From Agarophyton chilense (lineage: Eukaryota; Rhodophyta; Florideophyceae; Gracilariales; Gracilariaceae): 64,000 bases of DNA. Below are positions 11,376 to 22,575 of the stretch, piece by piece (positions within the stretch are counted from its first letter, which is position 1; each line of letters opens with the position of its first letter). Where the stretch lies: assembly GCA_030374765.1 (NCBI GenBank), contig JARGXX010000121.1, positions 744,001 to 808,000 of the forward strand, written 5' to 3'. Position numbers and translations under genes: made by a program. A model generated the notes under the pieces. That model made no database searches. It had not been told where the DNA came from and saw only the letters and a program-made list of their open reading frames with translations.

Positions 11376-11688
11376 AGCCAAGGAAATGTTTGAGCTTTTG
11401 CCTTCGTATCGTCTTTCGGACGAAATACCCATGAAAGCACCCAGAGACCAATAGCCCATTTTACAAGCCGAGGGGATGCTTCGGCTATGAGATGCTCGCT
11501 TGAGCTTTACCATCTTGTGAATCTCAGAACTGCTCTGGGTTGTAATCGGATATGTACATTTCTACGGAGCGCTACAACTATCTACTGCACCAAACTCACC
11601 TTCAGACCTCCATGTCGTCCCCATCGGCACCTTGCGACTCATTACCATCTTCCGCATCTCCTGAATCGGTCTCTGTACTGCTCAAAAC

Positions 11689-12828
11689 TCAACTTGATCT
11701 TCCGATGACTTCTTGCACCTCCCGCCGCACCGCGGTACATCTTGCGTCGGCAACCGGCCCGTCGAAACTCAGTGGTCGATACCGTCTTCTCTCCCGGCTT
11801 CTGTGACTCACTGCAACATTTCCGATAGGACTTTCTCCAAAGGCGAATGGTGACCGAGTACCCGGTGTCATTGAACCCAGATCGTTGCCTTGACTTCTCC
11901 GCACGCTGTGCTGTCGACTCAGAGCCATATTCCTCGTGGACGGTGACATGGGAGAAACAAAAATCGATCCGATTTGTTTTGGGGATCTTTGTGTCTTCAT
12001 GATGCCCATAGCACTCTGCAATAATTTACGATCAATATCCCCAAACATTTTCTTTTGTTCCCTTCCCTGACGGCGGCTTGCCCGTCTGGAAAGGTCATTC
12101 AAACCTTCTGAAGCTTGGTCGTCTGCCTTACTCGCTCGCAATGCTTCCGCTAATCTCTTTGCATCTCGGCCTCCATTATCTTCGCCCGTCAGTACGATGA
12201 AGTTGCTCATGTAAGGCACAAACACTTCGTTATAGAAGCGAATGATATCGCCTGTCTCTTCAGCCGTCGATTCCGGTCGTGGCCCACTATCATCGGCAGC
12301 ATCTTCCGCCAACAAATGCCCGAAATCTCCGAGAAAAATGTTACGGGACACTGGTGGAGATTTGCTCCGAAATGTGGAATCACTTGTGTGCTCCAATTGA
12401 TTGTAGTGCCACACGATATGGCGGAACTGCAGTTGGATATGTTGGATCTTGGCCACACCATCTATCACAAACAGGATGATCAAGTCAATATGTCTGTTGA
12501 CTGTCAAATTCCATCTACACCACAGAGCATACTGCACGCTTTTCCACACTGCCGAACGAAGGTTGGTGGGGCCAAGTCTTCCTAACAAATCCCCTATTCT
12601 AGTGCTTGCCAGGGCAAACAATTTTTCAAAAAAGAAGTCTAGAACTCTTGCTCTGGCTTCAACATCTCCGTACAGTCGTTCCGGACGCCCCATTTCTTTC
12701 AACCTTAGTGTGATCATCGCCTTTGTTTCTATACGTTGTCCTTCTTCGATCTTCTGCTTTTGCGGCGTAATCGGGGATTGTTCTACACTTTCTGGCTGTT
12801 CATTATGTTCTAGTGACTGGTCGGACAT
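11689..12828 (-). pseudogene. Retinoblastoma-related protein, copy A: B pocket and C-terminal region
   Basis: The minus-strand frame encodes the second cyclin-fold (B pocket) of a retinoblastoma-family protein. ARVLDFFFEKLFALASTRI leads to NLRSAVWKSVQYALWC, NRHIDLIILFVIDGVAKI, LQFRHIVWHYNQL and DIIRFYNEVFVPYM. The C-terminal part has SIFVSPMSPSTRN and TPGTRSPFAFGESP, like the IYISP and IGESF stretches of animal RB. RB proteins hold E2F factors and restrain S-phase entry. The segment is open for 379 codons. Its ATG at 12828 is probably internal to an exon, since the A pocket lies upstream. The gene is judged broken because of a deletion further 5' (see 13593-14560). RB identity is from motif recognition only. 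Confidence 0.75.
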
Positions 12829-12929
12829 CTGTGTGTCTCCACCAACTCTCTCTCCTTCAAATTTCTCTTTTGGTTAGAACGGGTTCTGCTCATCTTGCGT
12901 ACAAAGGAAATCTCGACTATATGCTTGAA

Positions 12930-13385
12930 GAACTCGTACCAGAGGCGAGTCATGTCTCCATGCCATCCATTCTAGAATACGAGCGTCACAGCTATTCGAA
13001 TGATTAACCAAGCGATGTGGCATCTGTGGTACAGGGGTATAGAATGTTTACAGCGACTCGTAAGCTCAAAGGGTGATACATTGAACGCACGATAGGCAAC
13101 TGTGAAAACGTGAAGATCCCTTCTACCCTAGGCATAGACAGCGGTATCCCACGCGAAAGTGAGAAAGCTTTTGTGTAGGATGTAGTTGTGAAGTACATTG
13201 CTATTAAACTTTTCAGGCTGTTCGCGTAACCGACGACGTTCCTTCTCGAGAATACCTTCGATGGTTGAGAAACAGATAGCCAGAGCTTCACGTTTGTACC
13301 GGGAAGTATTCAGATCCGTAATCACGTCACAAGGCATCAGAGTACCGTCTGCCAACATCAATGATAGCGTATAATGGGCGACCAC
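12930..13385 (-). pseudogene. RBR copy A: A-pocket segment
   Basis: On the minus strand, SRYKREALAICFSTIEGILE and EKERRRLREQPEKFNSNVLH resemble the middle of the RB A pocket. After a frame change, which may be an intron, the strand reads HSNSCDARILEWMAWRHDSP (about 13010-12950), like the RB stretch ending ESLAWLSDSPLF. The same sequence, nearly base for base, occurs in copy B, where a Tc1 transposon splits it. Frame changes between segments fit introns, but splice sites were not proven. Confidence 0.65.
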
Positions 13386-13592
13386 CCCCAGTGACCCTTC
13401 TCAGATCGTGCGATATAGCCACACTTTCTGGCGGGCATGTGAGACACGTTTCGCTTCGAGTTTCTAGTCGTTTCTGCTTCAGCTCACTGGTCCATGTTGC
13501 AGATCGATTGTTGTCAGTGCCGAGAGTGAGAGCAATGTTTGATGATGGAGGTATAGGAGGCACGATAGTCGTACAGTGCGGCGTAACGACAG

Positions 13593-14560
13593 CTACTGTG
13601 GCCAGTGCCTCCAATGCATCAGGGTGAGTGGATAGATAGCGTGAGAAGCGAACCGGGAATGAAAGTGACGAATGCATGGCAGATTGAGTGCGCGTGCGAC
13701 GCGGCGTGGGCGGGCGGGCTTATGATGGGGTGACGGCAAAGTCGGAAGCCTTCCGAAGCTGTCGGGGGTGTGGGGTAGGTGCTGCAGACTGGTTTTCGCC
13801 GTCCATACGACTTTTGTGATTAAGAGGTGTGGAAGGCTGTGATGAGGCTTTAGGCGTTGATGGTGCTGCGTTTGTAGTGGGCTGGGCCGGAAATCGTACG
13901 GGCACAGACGGGTCCTTGTTGCGTTTGGACGGTGCAGCGACGGATGGTTGTACTGGGCGGAGGCTTTGCCACGAAGTTGATGTTCCAGCGCATGAAGACT
14001 GACGTGGTAAGGGGAGCCAGAGTGGTAAAGCGGCAACGGCAGTAAGCTGTGGCGCGTGAAGAAAGATACGTTCGTCGCTTACAATACGGTCATCGACAGC
14101 GGTGAGTTGTTGTGCATACACTGCCATGGGCATCGATATCATCTTCAGTAGCCTGAAAGAACGATAACCGAGTGAGGATAGCGGGGGGTAGGAGAGTTAC
14201 AACTGCGCGTTGGTATTGGTGCAACTCGCTCGACACGGCGCATGTGATACGAAATACGGCGTTCTCAGGATCGTATGCTGCAATGAGACCGGACTGCGTG
14301 AGGCAGGCGAGCAGCAAATGGTAGGTTTTAAAATGGTGGTACCAGGACCCGGACGGAGATGAGAGCGAGGCCTTTGCAATGATGAACAAGAGCCATGCGA
14401 GGGTCGTGAAACAGAGGGGTGATTGTGAAGCAAACGGCGACCAATGAGAAAGCGTAGCTTTCTCCAAACGTTTGCTGCAACCATGAAGGCGGTGTGCGAT
14501 GCACGACCGTATGGTGTTGCTTTTTTGTAGCTCTTGAGACCGCTACCATCAAAGCTCGGC
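13593..14560 (-). pseudogene. RBR copy A: N-terminal region with a 14-base deletion
   Basis: The minus strand encodes RB N-domain-like sequence (LAWLLFIIAKASLSS, TYHLLLACLTQSGLIAAYDP), then VVTLLPPAILTRLSFFQATE. It then enters a Pro/Ser-rich linker (KASSQPSTPLNHKSRMDGEN). Copy B reads DDIDAHGKSIDEVYAQQL across about 62460-62520. Copy A lacks 14 bases there (near 14122-14127), which shifts the frame and makes this copy a likely pseudogene. Copy A and copy B also differ completely over about 14206-14520, so one has lost or gained sequence. Confidence 0.6.
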
Positions 14561-14564
14561 CGGA

Positions 14565-15342
14565 GTTTCACATCTGATCACTCGTGTGTTCATAGCTGCA
14601 AAAGATACTTTTCGAGCAACGTTATAGTAGTATGTATCGTTTTTGAATGGCAACGATACACTTGAGGGCTGTCCAACATGTACCTCTACCCCACTACAGG
14701 AGACAAGCCAGTGACCACCACAATCACTTACTGTCCAACTGTGTTGATATCTCGAATCACTTTGTTTCCTTCGACGACACCAACTGCGGCAACTGCACCC
14801 AGAGAAACGCCGAGCGCATTTCGTTCTGCTTGTTCGTGTCATCTGCACCAGCTTCTGATTTGCATACGCATGTGCGTCTCTTGGAACCCAACGAATGCTG
14901 TCGAATGACAGACACCAGCGCCTTGCCATGCGGTCGACATCCATGCTGCCATGCGCTTCCCTCTGTTTTGCAACGAATATCAAATGCTGTTCAGTCCGCG
15001 ATTTTGTTGGGGAGCACAGCTCCTGAGTTCTTTCTGTTCTGGTTTATTGAGACAAAACTGGTCCAAGATGATTCACACCGCGTTCAAATTTTGGTTTTCA
15101 CAGAGGATGGAAAGCAGTGTGCTTTTCGGCTGCGATGAGAGATGATGCTCCGTGACGAAAAACTTCGAGTACTTTCGGATACTAGATCGAATTGAAACAG
15201 ATCACACTTTTCAGTACTTGGTCGCTGGTGTCGCCGGCGAACACCGAGCTACCTTGCGTCTTTGCCATCAACGTTGGTCGAGAAATATCGCCCTCTGTGT
15301 GTTGAAGCGTGTCTCTCACCGTTCGTTCTGTGTACTTTACAT
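14565..15342. repeat. Segment R, copy 1
   Basis: This segment of about 778 bp recurs at 19932-20710 and 63315 to the window end, all in plus orientation and highly similar. In copies 1 and 3 it lies directly beside the 5' side of an RBR copy, so it is probably part of a larger duplicated locus. Open frames of 76-163 codons exist on both strands and are preserved in all copies simply because the DNA is similar. No known domain was recognised. Confidence 0.8.
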
Positions 15343-15469
15343 GCGTTTCAATCCTTGGGTCTTCCCTCGAAATAAGCAAGGCATCTCACACAACAAACAA
15401 CCCAATCGTTTAATATGGACAGTGAACTTGTTGCACACCAGTTTTCGGGGTTTCTCTAGAGAAGGCGAT

Positions 15470-16215
15470 TGCACTACACAAATCGCAGCAACCAAAACAG
15501 AAGAAGCTTAGATGAGTTTCCCCGCGCTCTCCGACTACCGCCGCTTGGAAACCCTCAAGCAGGGAGTCTTCCGAGCTTCCAATCTCTATTCGGCCGCCAC
15601 GAAGAGTCAAGACTTCCATCCGGCCATCGATTTGTTTCTCAACGACTATCGCCGCTTGGAATATCTCAACCGGGAAGTCTTCCGGGTTTCGAATCTTCAT
15701 TTGGCCGCCCAGGCGATTCCAGACTTCCATCCGGCCATCAATCTAGATCTCTTCGACTGCCGCCGCTTGGAATATCTCAACCGGGAAGTCTTCCTGGTTT
15801 CGAATCTCTTTTCGGCCGCCCGGAAGATTTAAGACTTGGATTCGGTCACCAACCCACTTCTTGCGATGTCCGTCGGAGTAGAAGTGGAACCGTTCGTCCC
15901 GTGTCTCTCGAATGGTTTCAGGAAGCAAGTTGCGCTTACCCCAACCAAGACTGCATTCCAGTCCCACGGAAATGAACAATACACGGAAATCCCACACCAA
16001 AACCGCCATGGGGGAACAGCGTGGCGAAGAGGCAACGTTCTGGAAGTACTTCAGGAACATAATAGCCCGGAAGAAGGAGCCCCAGAGATGGCACAGAGAT
16101 TTTCTTCAGGAAAAATTCACCAATATGCAGTTCATGTGCTTTGTTCTGCACCGCAAGCGTTGTATTACACGCAAGAAGTTCCCAACCAGTCTCCTGAGCA
16201 CAACCTCCATGAAGA
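15470..16215 (+). repeat. Left arm of a large inverted duplication
   Basis: This arm (about 746 bp) matches the reverse complement of 16760-17378 across the tandem repeats and the following coding-like sequence. The right arm is about 127 bases shorter, roughly one tandem unit. The spacer is about 545 bases. Confidence 0.75.
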
Positions 16216-16439
16216 TTCGTTTTTGCCGGAGAGTAAAGCTCCTGCTGATTGCTCGGCTTTCCCAAATCATCGACCAGGACTCGAAAAACTTGGCATCACA
16301 GGCTCCCGTACCAAACGTCCCAAGATTTTCCAGTGTGAGTGGTGTACGAAGTCGTTTGGTCGCAAGCATCATAAGGTGCGACACATCTAAGCCATTCATC
16401 GAAAAGTGAGTTACTTCAGCTTTCACTGCGGATCTCATT
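15512..16439 (+). pseudogene. Fragment of a tandem-repeat and C2H2 zinc-finger gene
   Basis: One plus frame, broken by TAA at 15830-15832, reads three 37-residue repeats (DYRRLE..L...VFR.SNL). After a polar region it reads FQCEWCTKSFGRKHHKVRHI, a stop, then AIHRK. The C-x2-C, Phe and H..H spacing is that of a C2H2 DNA-binding finger, and the stop (TAA, 16388-16390) falls between its two His ligands. The rest of the gene is not recognisable. The inverted arm at 16760-17378 carries a second copy of the repeats but not the finger. The function of the repeats is unknown. Confidence 0.5.
15533..15865 (+). repeat. Three 111-bp tandem repeats
   Basis: Units begin at 15533, 15644 and 15755 with GACT.(C/T)CGCCGCTTGGAA, a period of exactly 111 bp (37 codons). 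The period is a multiple of three, so the frame is kept through the array. Confidence 0.8.
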
Positions 16440-16759
16440 CACATCAGTCTTTTCTAACATTTCTCTTTGCAATTGCTTTAGAAACCATCTTCTTTGACAT
16501 ATTCATATTGGATCGGGTAGCCAGGTTTTGCAAAGAGCACTGATCGAATTCCACATGAAAACTGCTCATTAAGCTTTCGAGCATTTGCAATTTAGGCTGT
16601 ACAAGATCTACTTTACGGAGATGGAGGATAATTTGAGCCATGTACGCGCAGAGCACCCCAATCGTCACAGTTTACCAACGGGTGTGAGGAAAGTATAGCT
16701 TGCGACTCTAGCCGTAATGGAGTAAGTTACCTACAAGCTTCTATCAGTGTTCTATCGCC

Positions 16760-17378
16760 TGAAGGTTATGCTCAGGAGAACTGCTTGGAAACTTCTTGCG
16801 TGGAATACAACGCTTGCGGGGCAGAACAAGGCACGGGAACTGCATATTGGTGAATGTTTTCTGAAGAAAACCCCTGTGAAATCTCTGGCGCTCCTTCTTC
16901 CAGACTATTATGTTCCTGAAGTACTTCCAGAACGTTGCCTCTTCGCCACACTTTTTCCTCATGGTGGCTGTTGTGTGGCATTTCCGTGGGACTGGAATGA
17001 AGTCTTGGTTGGGGTAAGCGCAACTTGCTTCCTGAGACAAATTGAGAGACACCGGACGAAAGGTCCCACTTCTACTCCGTTGGACATCACAAGAAATGGA
17101 TTTATGGCCAAATCCAAGTCTTGAATCTTCCGGGCGGCCAAATGAAGATTCCAAACTTGGGAGAGTTCTCGGTTGAGATGTTCTAAGCGGGTGTTCTCGG
17201 AGAGAGCTGGTTTGATACACGGATGGAAGTCTTGAATCTTCCGGGCGGCCGGAGATGGATTCTAAGCGTGGAAGACTGCCCGTCTGAGGGTTTCCAAGCG
17301 GCGGTAGTTTAGTTGGAGAGCGGGGGGGAAACCCATCTGGGAGTCTTCTGTTTTCGTTGCTGCGATTTGGGTCGTGCA
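16760..17378 (-). repeat. Right arm of the inverted duplication
   Basis: The reverse complement of this arm matches 15470-16215. On the minus strand it reads the same products as the left arm, for example EEATFWKYFRNII and NRSNENRRLPDGF, with fewer tandem units. Differences are scattered substitutions, so the duplication is not very recent. Confidence 0.75.
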
Positions 17379-19931
17379 GCCCACATGCCGAAAGGCCTTG
17401 TGAGTAATTAGTATACCTATCTTGATACCGCTGGCAATCGTAAACTGAGAGAAATTCTCTAGTACGCGAAATAACAAGACACGCATTATAAGCTGTCTTC
17501 TTTTCCACACTTTTCTCGCGTTCTATCAGGACGCAAGACCGGATCATGTCCTCAAAAGACGGAGAAAGAAACCTCGGTCACGAAATCATAGGAAAGGGTG
17601 ATGTAGTCCACACCACACGATAACAAAGAAGAAGCGAGCTGTCCTAAACATAGTAGCGTTGCTATATTTTTGTTACGTTGTGAATGGCAATTATTTCTTG
17701 GAAAGACATTTGCTCCGAGTGGCGGACGCATGTTGAGTGGTCCGAAACTCCGCCACCATGGCGAAAGTCCACCGTGTGCGCCAACCAATCTGCGGATTAT
17801 TTGATATACTTGCTTGCACCAGAGGCTGTCGATGGTCAAATTTAGCAAATCTGGAGATAAGATGCGCCTGCAACTGCACGCGGTCGCAACTGTACAAATG
17901 CGCCCTGAAATGGTTTCAGCGCAGCTTGGCCACAGAACAGATAAAACTCCGACCAACTTCCACACTAGCTTCGACCGTTGAAAAGGATCAGGCGGCGAGC
18001 GCGGAGCCCGCGCCCGCAACAGCATTGTTTACCTTACCCACCGCACTTGGAAAGTGAACGATTGAAGCGGCAACCCTTGCGTCCGCCGGCTGTTGTTGTT
18101 GGAATGTTTTCTCTCTCAGGACACGGTCTGACGCGCCAAGAGGGCACCAGAACTCCTTCAACTAAAAGGGCTATGTACCTCGTGCCCAGCTTTCAGTGGC
18201 GCAATCTTCATCTAGCACCTTGGACGTCCCGGTCGAGCTTTGACGACAATGGTCTCGAGAACGGCGACAAACGTAGTAGTTGTGGTCCAAATTCGTTTCG
18301 GAGCCGCCATTCAAGTTCGACTCGACAAATCCTGTGTTAATTCCCATCGCTATTTGTCTGTAGGATCAGCCGCCCCATTCCTATTCAAGCGCTCCCGATG
18401 CAAGATTGTAGCCTAGCATCGCCTTACCTGCCAACCACTACAATGTATTTGAATTTCATGTAACCGTTTAGAACCAGAACCCAGCCGACTATTGCTCATC
18501 CCGACGCACTAAGGTTACTGAAACTACGCTCTTGTCTCCAATACACTACAGAGCGCCAAGCTCTGGTACGTTCTGAAGAATTGAGAAGAGTACCTGTACA
18601 ATTTGAGACAAGAAAGTCATGCCTAGGTCTCTCTATGCCACGGGCACCAGCGACACACTGTACCGCATCCACGCACACCGGCCTTGTATAATTGTGTGGT
18701 ACATGACGATCAACCCAAGTACTACCAGACTGCAGTGAAACAAACAGAAGACTTGGGATAACTTACACCCAGTCAATGGTGAACGGGCATTGGCGCGCAT
18801 TTCTGATTTTCGGCATGAACCTAAGCGCGTAGGGACACAGCATAAAATCAAAAGCAGTGGGCACTGGGTTGGGAAACCAAAGAGGACGGCGTTGAGCGTG
18901 CAGGAGGGAAGCGGCAAAACCAAAACCTGTGCTGGACAAGTGTTAATACATGCTACTGACCTGTCGCGATACCATCACGAGATTTCACAGAAAACCCTCG
19001 AACTGTTTTACAACAGCACTGTTGTGGGCTCTATGAATATCAACCGTACTGCTGGAAGAGTACGCTTAATTTCTCAGAAGACTTTGTGTTTTCCTGAACA
19101 ACGATGAAGGACATGGACGCCCGATGTGGAATGTCAGTTAAGCCTAAGCCAAAAGGGCACGCCACAACGATCGAAAAGACCTCGGCCTCGATCGAGCAAA
19201 CCAAAGTCGATGGCAGAATAGACAGGAGCGGAGAAAGATGATCAAGCCCCGGCCTGTGCTGAACAACTATTTATGAGCGTTCCAAATCTACAGCGGTTGC
19301 CCTACGAGATGTGAGACAGTCAGTACACTAAACTGTTTTAAATGTGCACCGTTTCGGCCAACTTTGAGCACGCATATACGGCCCATTGATCGCATTCTCA
19401 CCCACCGGGACATTTTAAGTTTCCAACAAATGATGTCACACTGGCCAATCCGTTTCCTCTTTAGAACACTTGCTGGAGTGTCACCTGCAAAACTGCTTGA
19501 TATCCACATTTGCGCCAGCTCATGAATACAGTTTGCTTTCGCTACGCTCGGGAGGAAGTATACCAGTACGGAAGGTACGCAATCCCCGTAGACAAACGCA
19601 AGTGCTGCACGTAAACAGTTGCCCATCTGCCAGTTTCAGATACGCTGCCGAATCAGCATCTGTTCAGATGCGGTCGAGGGACAAAGAGGTTGGAGACGGA
19701 AAGGTTACGGTGCACGTTTCTGTGCTTGGGGCACAGTCGCGAACAACATGTACATTTTACCAAAGCTGATATCATCCATCACGTGAAGCACTATCTGCCT
19801 ATGGATGTCCATTATTGCTTCCAAAGCGCACAGCTTTCCATCAAGCCTAAATTCCGTTCCCCCGCTAAGTAATCGCTCCCAATTCTGTAAACTGCACCCA
19901 CAACGCAAATTCTGTACCATCTTCGAATCGC
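17379..19931. other. No gene recognised
   Basis: Open frames of up to 157 codons exist on both strands (for example minus 18025-17552 and plus 17978-18340), but none shows a recognisable domain. None is repeated elsewhere in the window. It may contain intergenic host DNA or very old repeats. Confidence 0.4.
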
Positions 19932-20710
19932 GTTTCACATCTGATCACTCGTGTGTTCATAGCTGCAAAAGATACTTTTCGAGCAACGTTATACTAGTAT
20001 GTATCGTTTTTGAATGGAAACGATACACGTGAGAGCTTTCCAACATGTACCTCTACCCCACTACAGGAGACAAGCCAGTGACCACCACAATCACTTACTG
20101 TCCAACTGTGTTGATATCTCGAATCACTTTGTTTCCTTCGACGACACCAACTGCGGCAACTGCACCCAGAGCAACGCCGAGCGCATTTCGTTCTGCTTGT
20201 TCGTGTCATCTGCACCAGCTTCTGATTTGCATACGCATGTGCGTCTCTTGGAACCCAACGAATGCTGTCGTATGACAGACACCAGCGTCTTGCCATGCGG
20301 TCGACATCCATGCTGCCATGCGCTTCCCTCTGTTTTGCAACGAATATCAAATGCTGTTCAGTCCGCGATTTTGTTGGGGAGCACAGCTCCTGAAGTTCTT
20401 TCTGTTCTAGTTTATTGACACAAAACTGGTCCAAGATGATTCACACCGCGTTCAAATTTTGGTTTTCACAGAGGATGGAAACCAGTGTGCTTTTCGGCTG
20501 CGATGAGAGATGATGCTCCGTGACGAAAAACTTCGAGTACTTTCGGATACTAGATCGAAGTGAAACGGATCACACTTTTCAGTACTTGGTCGCTGGTGTC
20601 GCCGGCGAACACCGAGCTACCTTGCGGCTTTGCCATCAACGTTGGTCGAGAAATATCGTCCTCTGTGTGTTGAAGCGTTTCTCTCACCGTTCGTTCTGTG
20701 TACTTTACAT
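19932..20710. repeat. Segment R, copy 2
   Basis: This nearly matches copy 1 from GTTTCACATCTGATC through TGTACTTTACAT, where it stops abruptly. Unlike copies 1 and 3 it is not next to an RBR 5' end. It abuts the inverted arm that starts at 20711, so this junction is a rearrangement point. Confidence 0.8.
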
Positions 20711-21120
20711 CATCAACTCGACCATCAGAATCACGCCGTTCGTCATGCCGCTTGGACAGAAATTGCGCGCTTGCTCCATGATGCCACTCCGCATCCGCGC
20801 CTGGCGCACGCCATCCTTTCCCCGCTTCTTGCCGTGCTCCATCACCCTCACGAATATCACTTTGAAGTAGTCGCCGCCCTACTTCCCGACTTGCTCTCGT
20901 CCCTGTGCGCATCCGATCAGCCCAATTTCACCGCTCATCACACCACGCTCATGTGGGCCGTCATGGACGCCGTCTCTTTGCTCAACAAACCCAACCACGC
21001 ACTCGAAAACCTTCTTACGGTCTTGCGCGACGAGCAGTACGCCCGCATAATGCCCCGGCACGCTGCCAACCGCGCGCACTCGTTTCTTAGCACTGCTCTC
21101 TCTCTTGCCTGCGATCCCCT
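20711..21120 (+). pseudogene. Fragment of a helical-repeat protein gene
   Basis: The plus frame reads HAVRHAAWTEIARLLHDATP, LSPLLAVLHHPHEYHFEVVA, ALLPDLLSSLCASDQPNFTA and LLTVLRDEQYARIMPRHAAN. The alternating Leu-rich helices resemble HEAT or ARM repeats. No family could be named. The same fragment lies on the minus strand at 22575-22256 and 59627-59402, where it interrupts the RBR B pocket. It is a displaced piece of some other gene. There is no start codon of its own and it fuses into RBR sequence. Confidence 0.5.
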
Positions 21121-21203
21121 GATTTGGACACCCAAACCAACCTTCGTTCGGCAGTGTGGAAAAGCGCGCAGTATGCTCTGCGGTGCAGACGGAATTTGAC
21201 AGA
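20711..21203 (+). repeat. Left arm of the RBR/helical-repeat inverted repeat
   Basis: The reverse complement of this arm is found in two pieces, 22178-22575 and 59402-59533, now separated by the copia nest. Before that insertion the arms were about 490 and 530 bases with a loop of about 974 bases (21204-22177). The arm ends with a plus-strand scrap of the RBR B pocket (TNLRSAVWKSAQYAL), while the same RBR sequence is on the minus strand in the other arm. Confidence 0.8.
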
Positions 21204-21363
21204 ACTGCCTTCGGTTGCAATCGGATATGTACATCCCAACGGAGCGCTACAACTGTCTGCTGCACCAAACTCACCTTCAGACCTCCATGTCGTCCCCATC
21301 GGTACCTTGCGACACATTACCATCTTCCGCATCTCCTGAATCAGTCTCTGTACTGCTCACAAC

Positions 21364-22255
21364 TCAACCTGATCTTTCGATGACTTCTTGCACCTCCCGC
21401 CGCACTGCGGTACATCTTGCGTCGACAACCGGCCCGTCGAAACTCAGTGGTCGATACCGTCTTCTCTCCCGGCTTCTGTGACTCACTGCAACATTTCCGA
21501 TAGGACTTTCTCCAAAGGCGAATGGTGACCGAGTACCCGGTGTCATTGAACCCAGATCGTTGCCTTGACTTCTCCGCACGCTGTGCTGTCGACTCAGAGC
21601 CATATTCCTCGTGGACGGTGACATGGGAGAAACAAAAATCGATCCGATTTGTTTTGGGGATCTTTTTGTCTTCATGATGCGCATAGCACTCTGCAATAAT
21701 TTACGATCAATATCCTCAAACATTTTCTTTTGTTCCCTTCCCTGACGGCGGCTTGCCCGTCTGGAAAGGTCATTCAAACCTTCTGAAGCTTGGTCGTCTG
21801 CCTTACTCGCTCGCAATGCTTCCGCTAATCTCTTTGCATCTCGGCCTCCATTATCTTCGCCCGTCAGTACGATGAAGTTGCTCATGTAAGGCACAAACAC
21901 TTCGTTATAGAAGCGAATGATATCGCCTGTCTCTTCAGCCGTCGATTCCGGTCGTGGCCCACTATCATCTGCAGCATCTTCCGCCAACAAATGCCCGAAA
22001 TCTCCGAGAAAAATGTTATGGGACACTGGCGGAGAATTGCTCCGAAATGTGGGATCACTTGTGTGCTCCAAATGATTGTAGTGCCACACGATATGGCGGA
22101 ACTGCAGTTGGATATGTTGGATCTGGGCCACGCCATCCATCACAAACAGGACGATCAAGTCAATATGTCTGTTGACTGTCAAATTCCATCTGCACCACAG
22201 AGCATACTGCACGCTTTTCCACACTGCCGAACGAAGGTTGGTTTGGGTGTCCAAA
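21364..22255 (-). pseudogene. RBR copy B: B pocket and C-terminal region
   Basis: This is almost the same as copy A (11689-12575): NRHIDLIVLFVMDGVAQIQH, RFYNEVFVPYMSNFIV and TPGTRSPFAFGESP are all present. The 5' side stops at TNLRSAVW and runs into the helical-repeat fragment at about 22255. In copy A that point continues directly into LGRLGPT. The upstream part of the same gene now lies at 59628 and beyond. Copy B is therefore split by a gene-fragment insertion, then by the copia nest, and cannot encode RBR. Confidence 0.75.
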
Positions 22256-22575
22256 TCAGAGGATCGCAGGCAAGAGAGAGAGAGCATTGCTAAGCAACGA
22301 GTGCGCGCGGTTGGCAGCGTGCCGGGGCATTATGCGGGCGTACTGCTCGTCGCGCAAGACCGTGAGAAGGGTTTCGAGTGCATGGTTGGGTTTGTTGAGC
22401 AAAGAGACGGCGTCCATGACGGCCCACATGAGCGTGGTGTGATGAGCGGTGAAATTGGGCTGATCGGATGCGCACAGGGACGAGAGCAAGTCGGGAAGTA
22501 GGGCGGCGACTACTTCAAAGTGATATTCGTGAGGGTGATGGAGCACGGCAAGAAGCGGGGAAAGGATGGCGTGCG
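22178..22575 (-). repeat. Right arm of the inverted repeat, first piece
   Basis: Its reverse complement matches 20790-21203. The arm is cut at 22575 by the insertion of copia element C and resumes at 59400 after the target duplication GTGCG. Confidence 0.8.

Noticed and set aside
14647..15138. A 163-codon plus-strand gene in segment R, and the minus-strand frame opposite
   Set aside because: Both frames stay open in all copies because the copies are nearly identical. No domain, start context or codon evidence favours either.
15533..15865. CRISPR-like array
   Set aside because: The repeats are 111 bp with no unique spacers, in frame within a gene fragment of a eukaryote.
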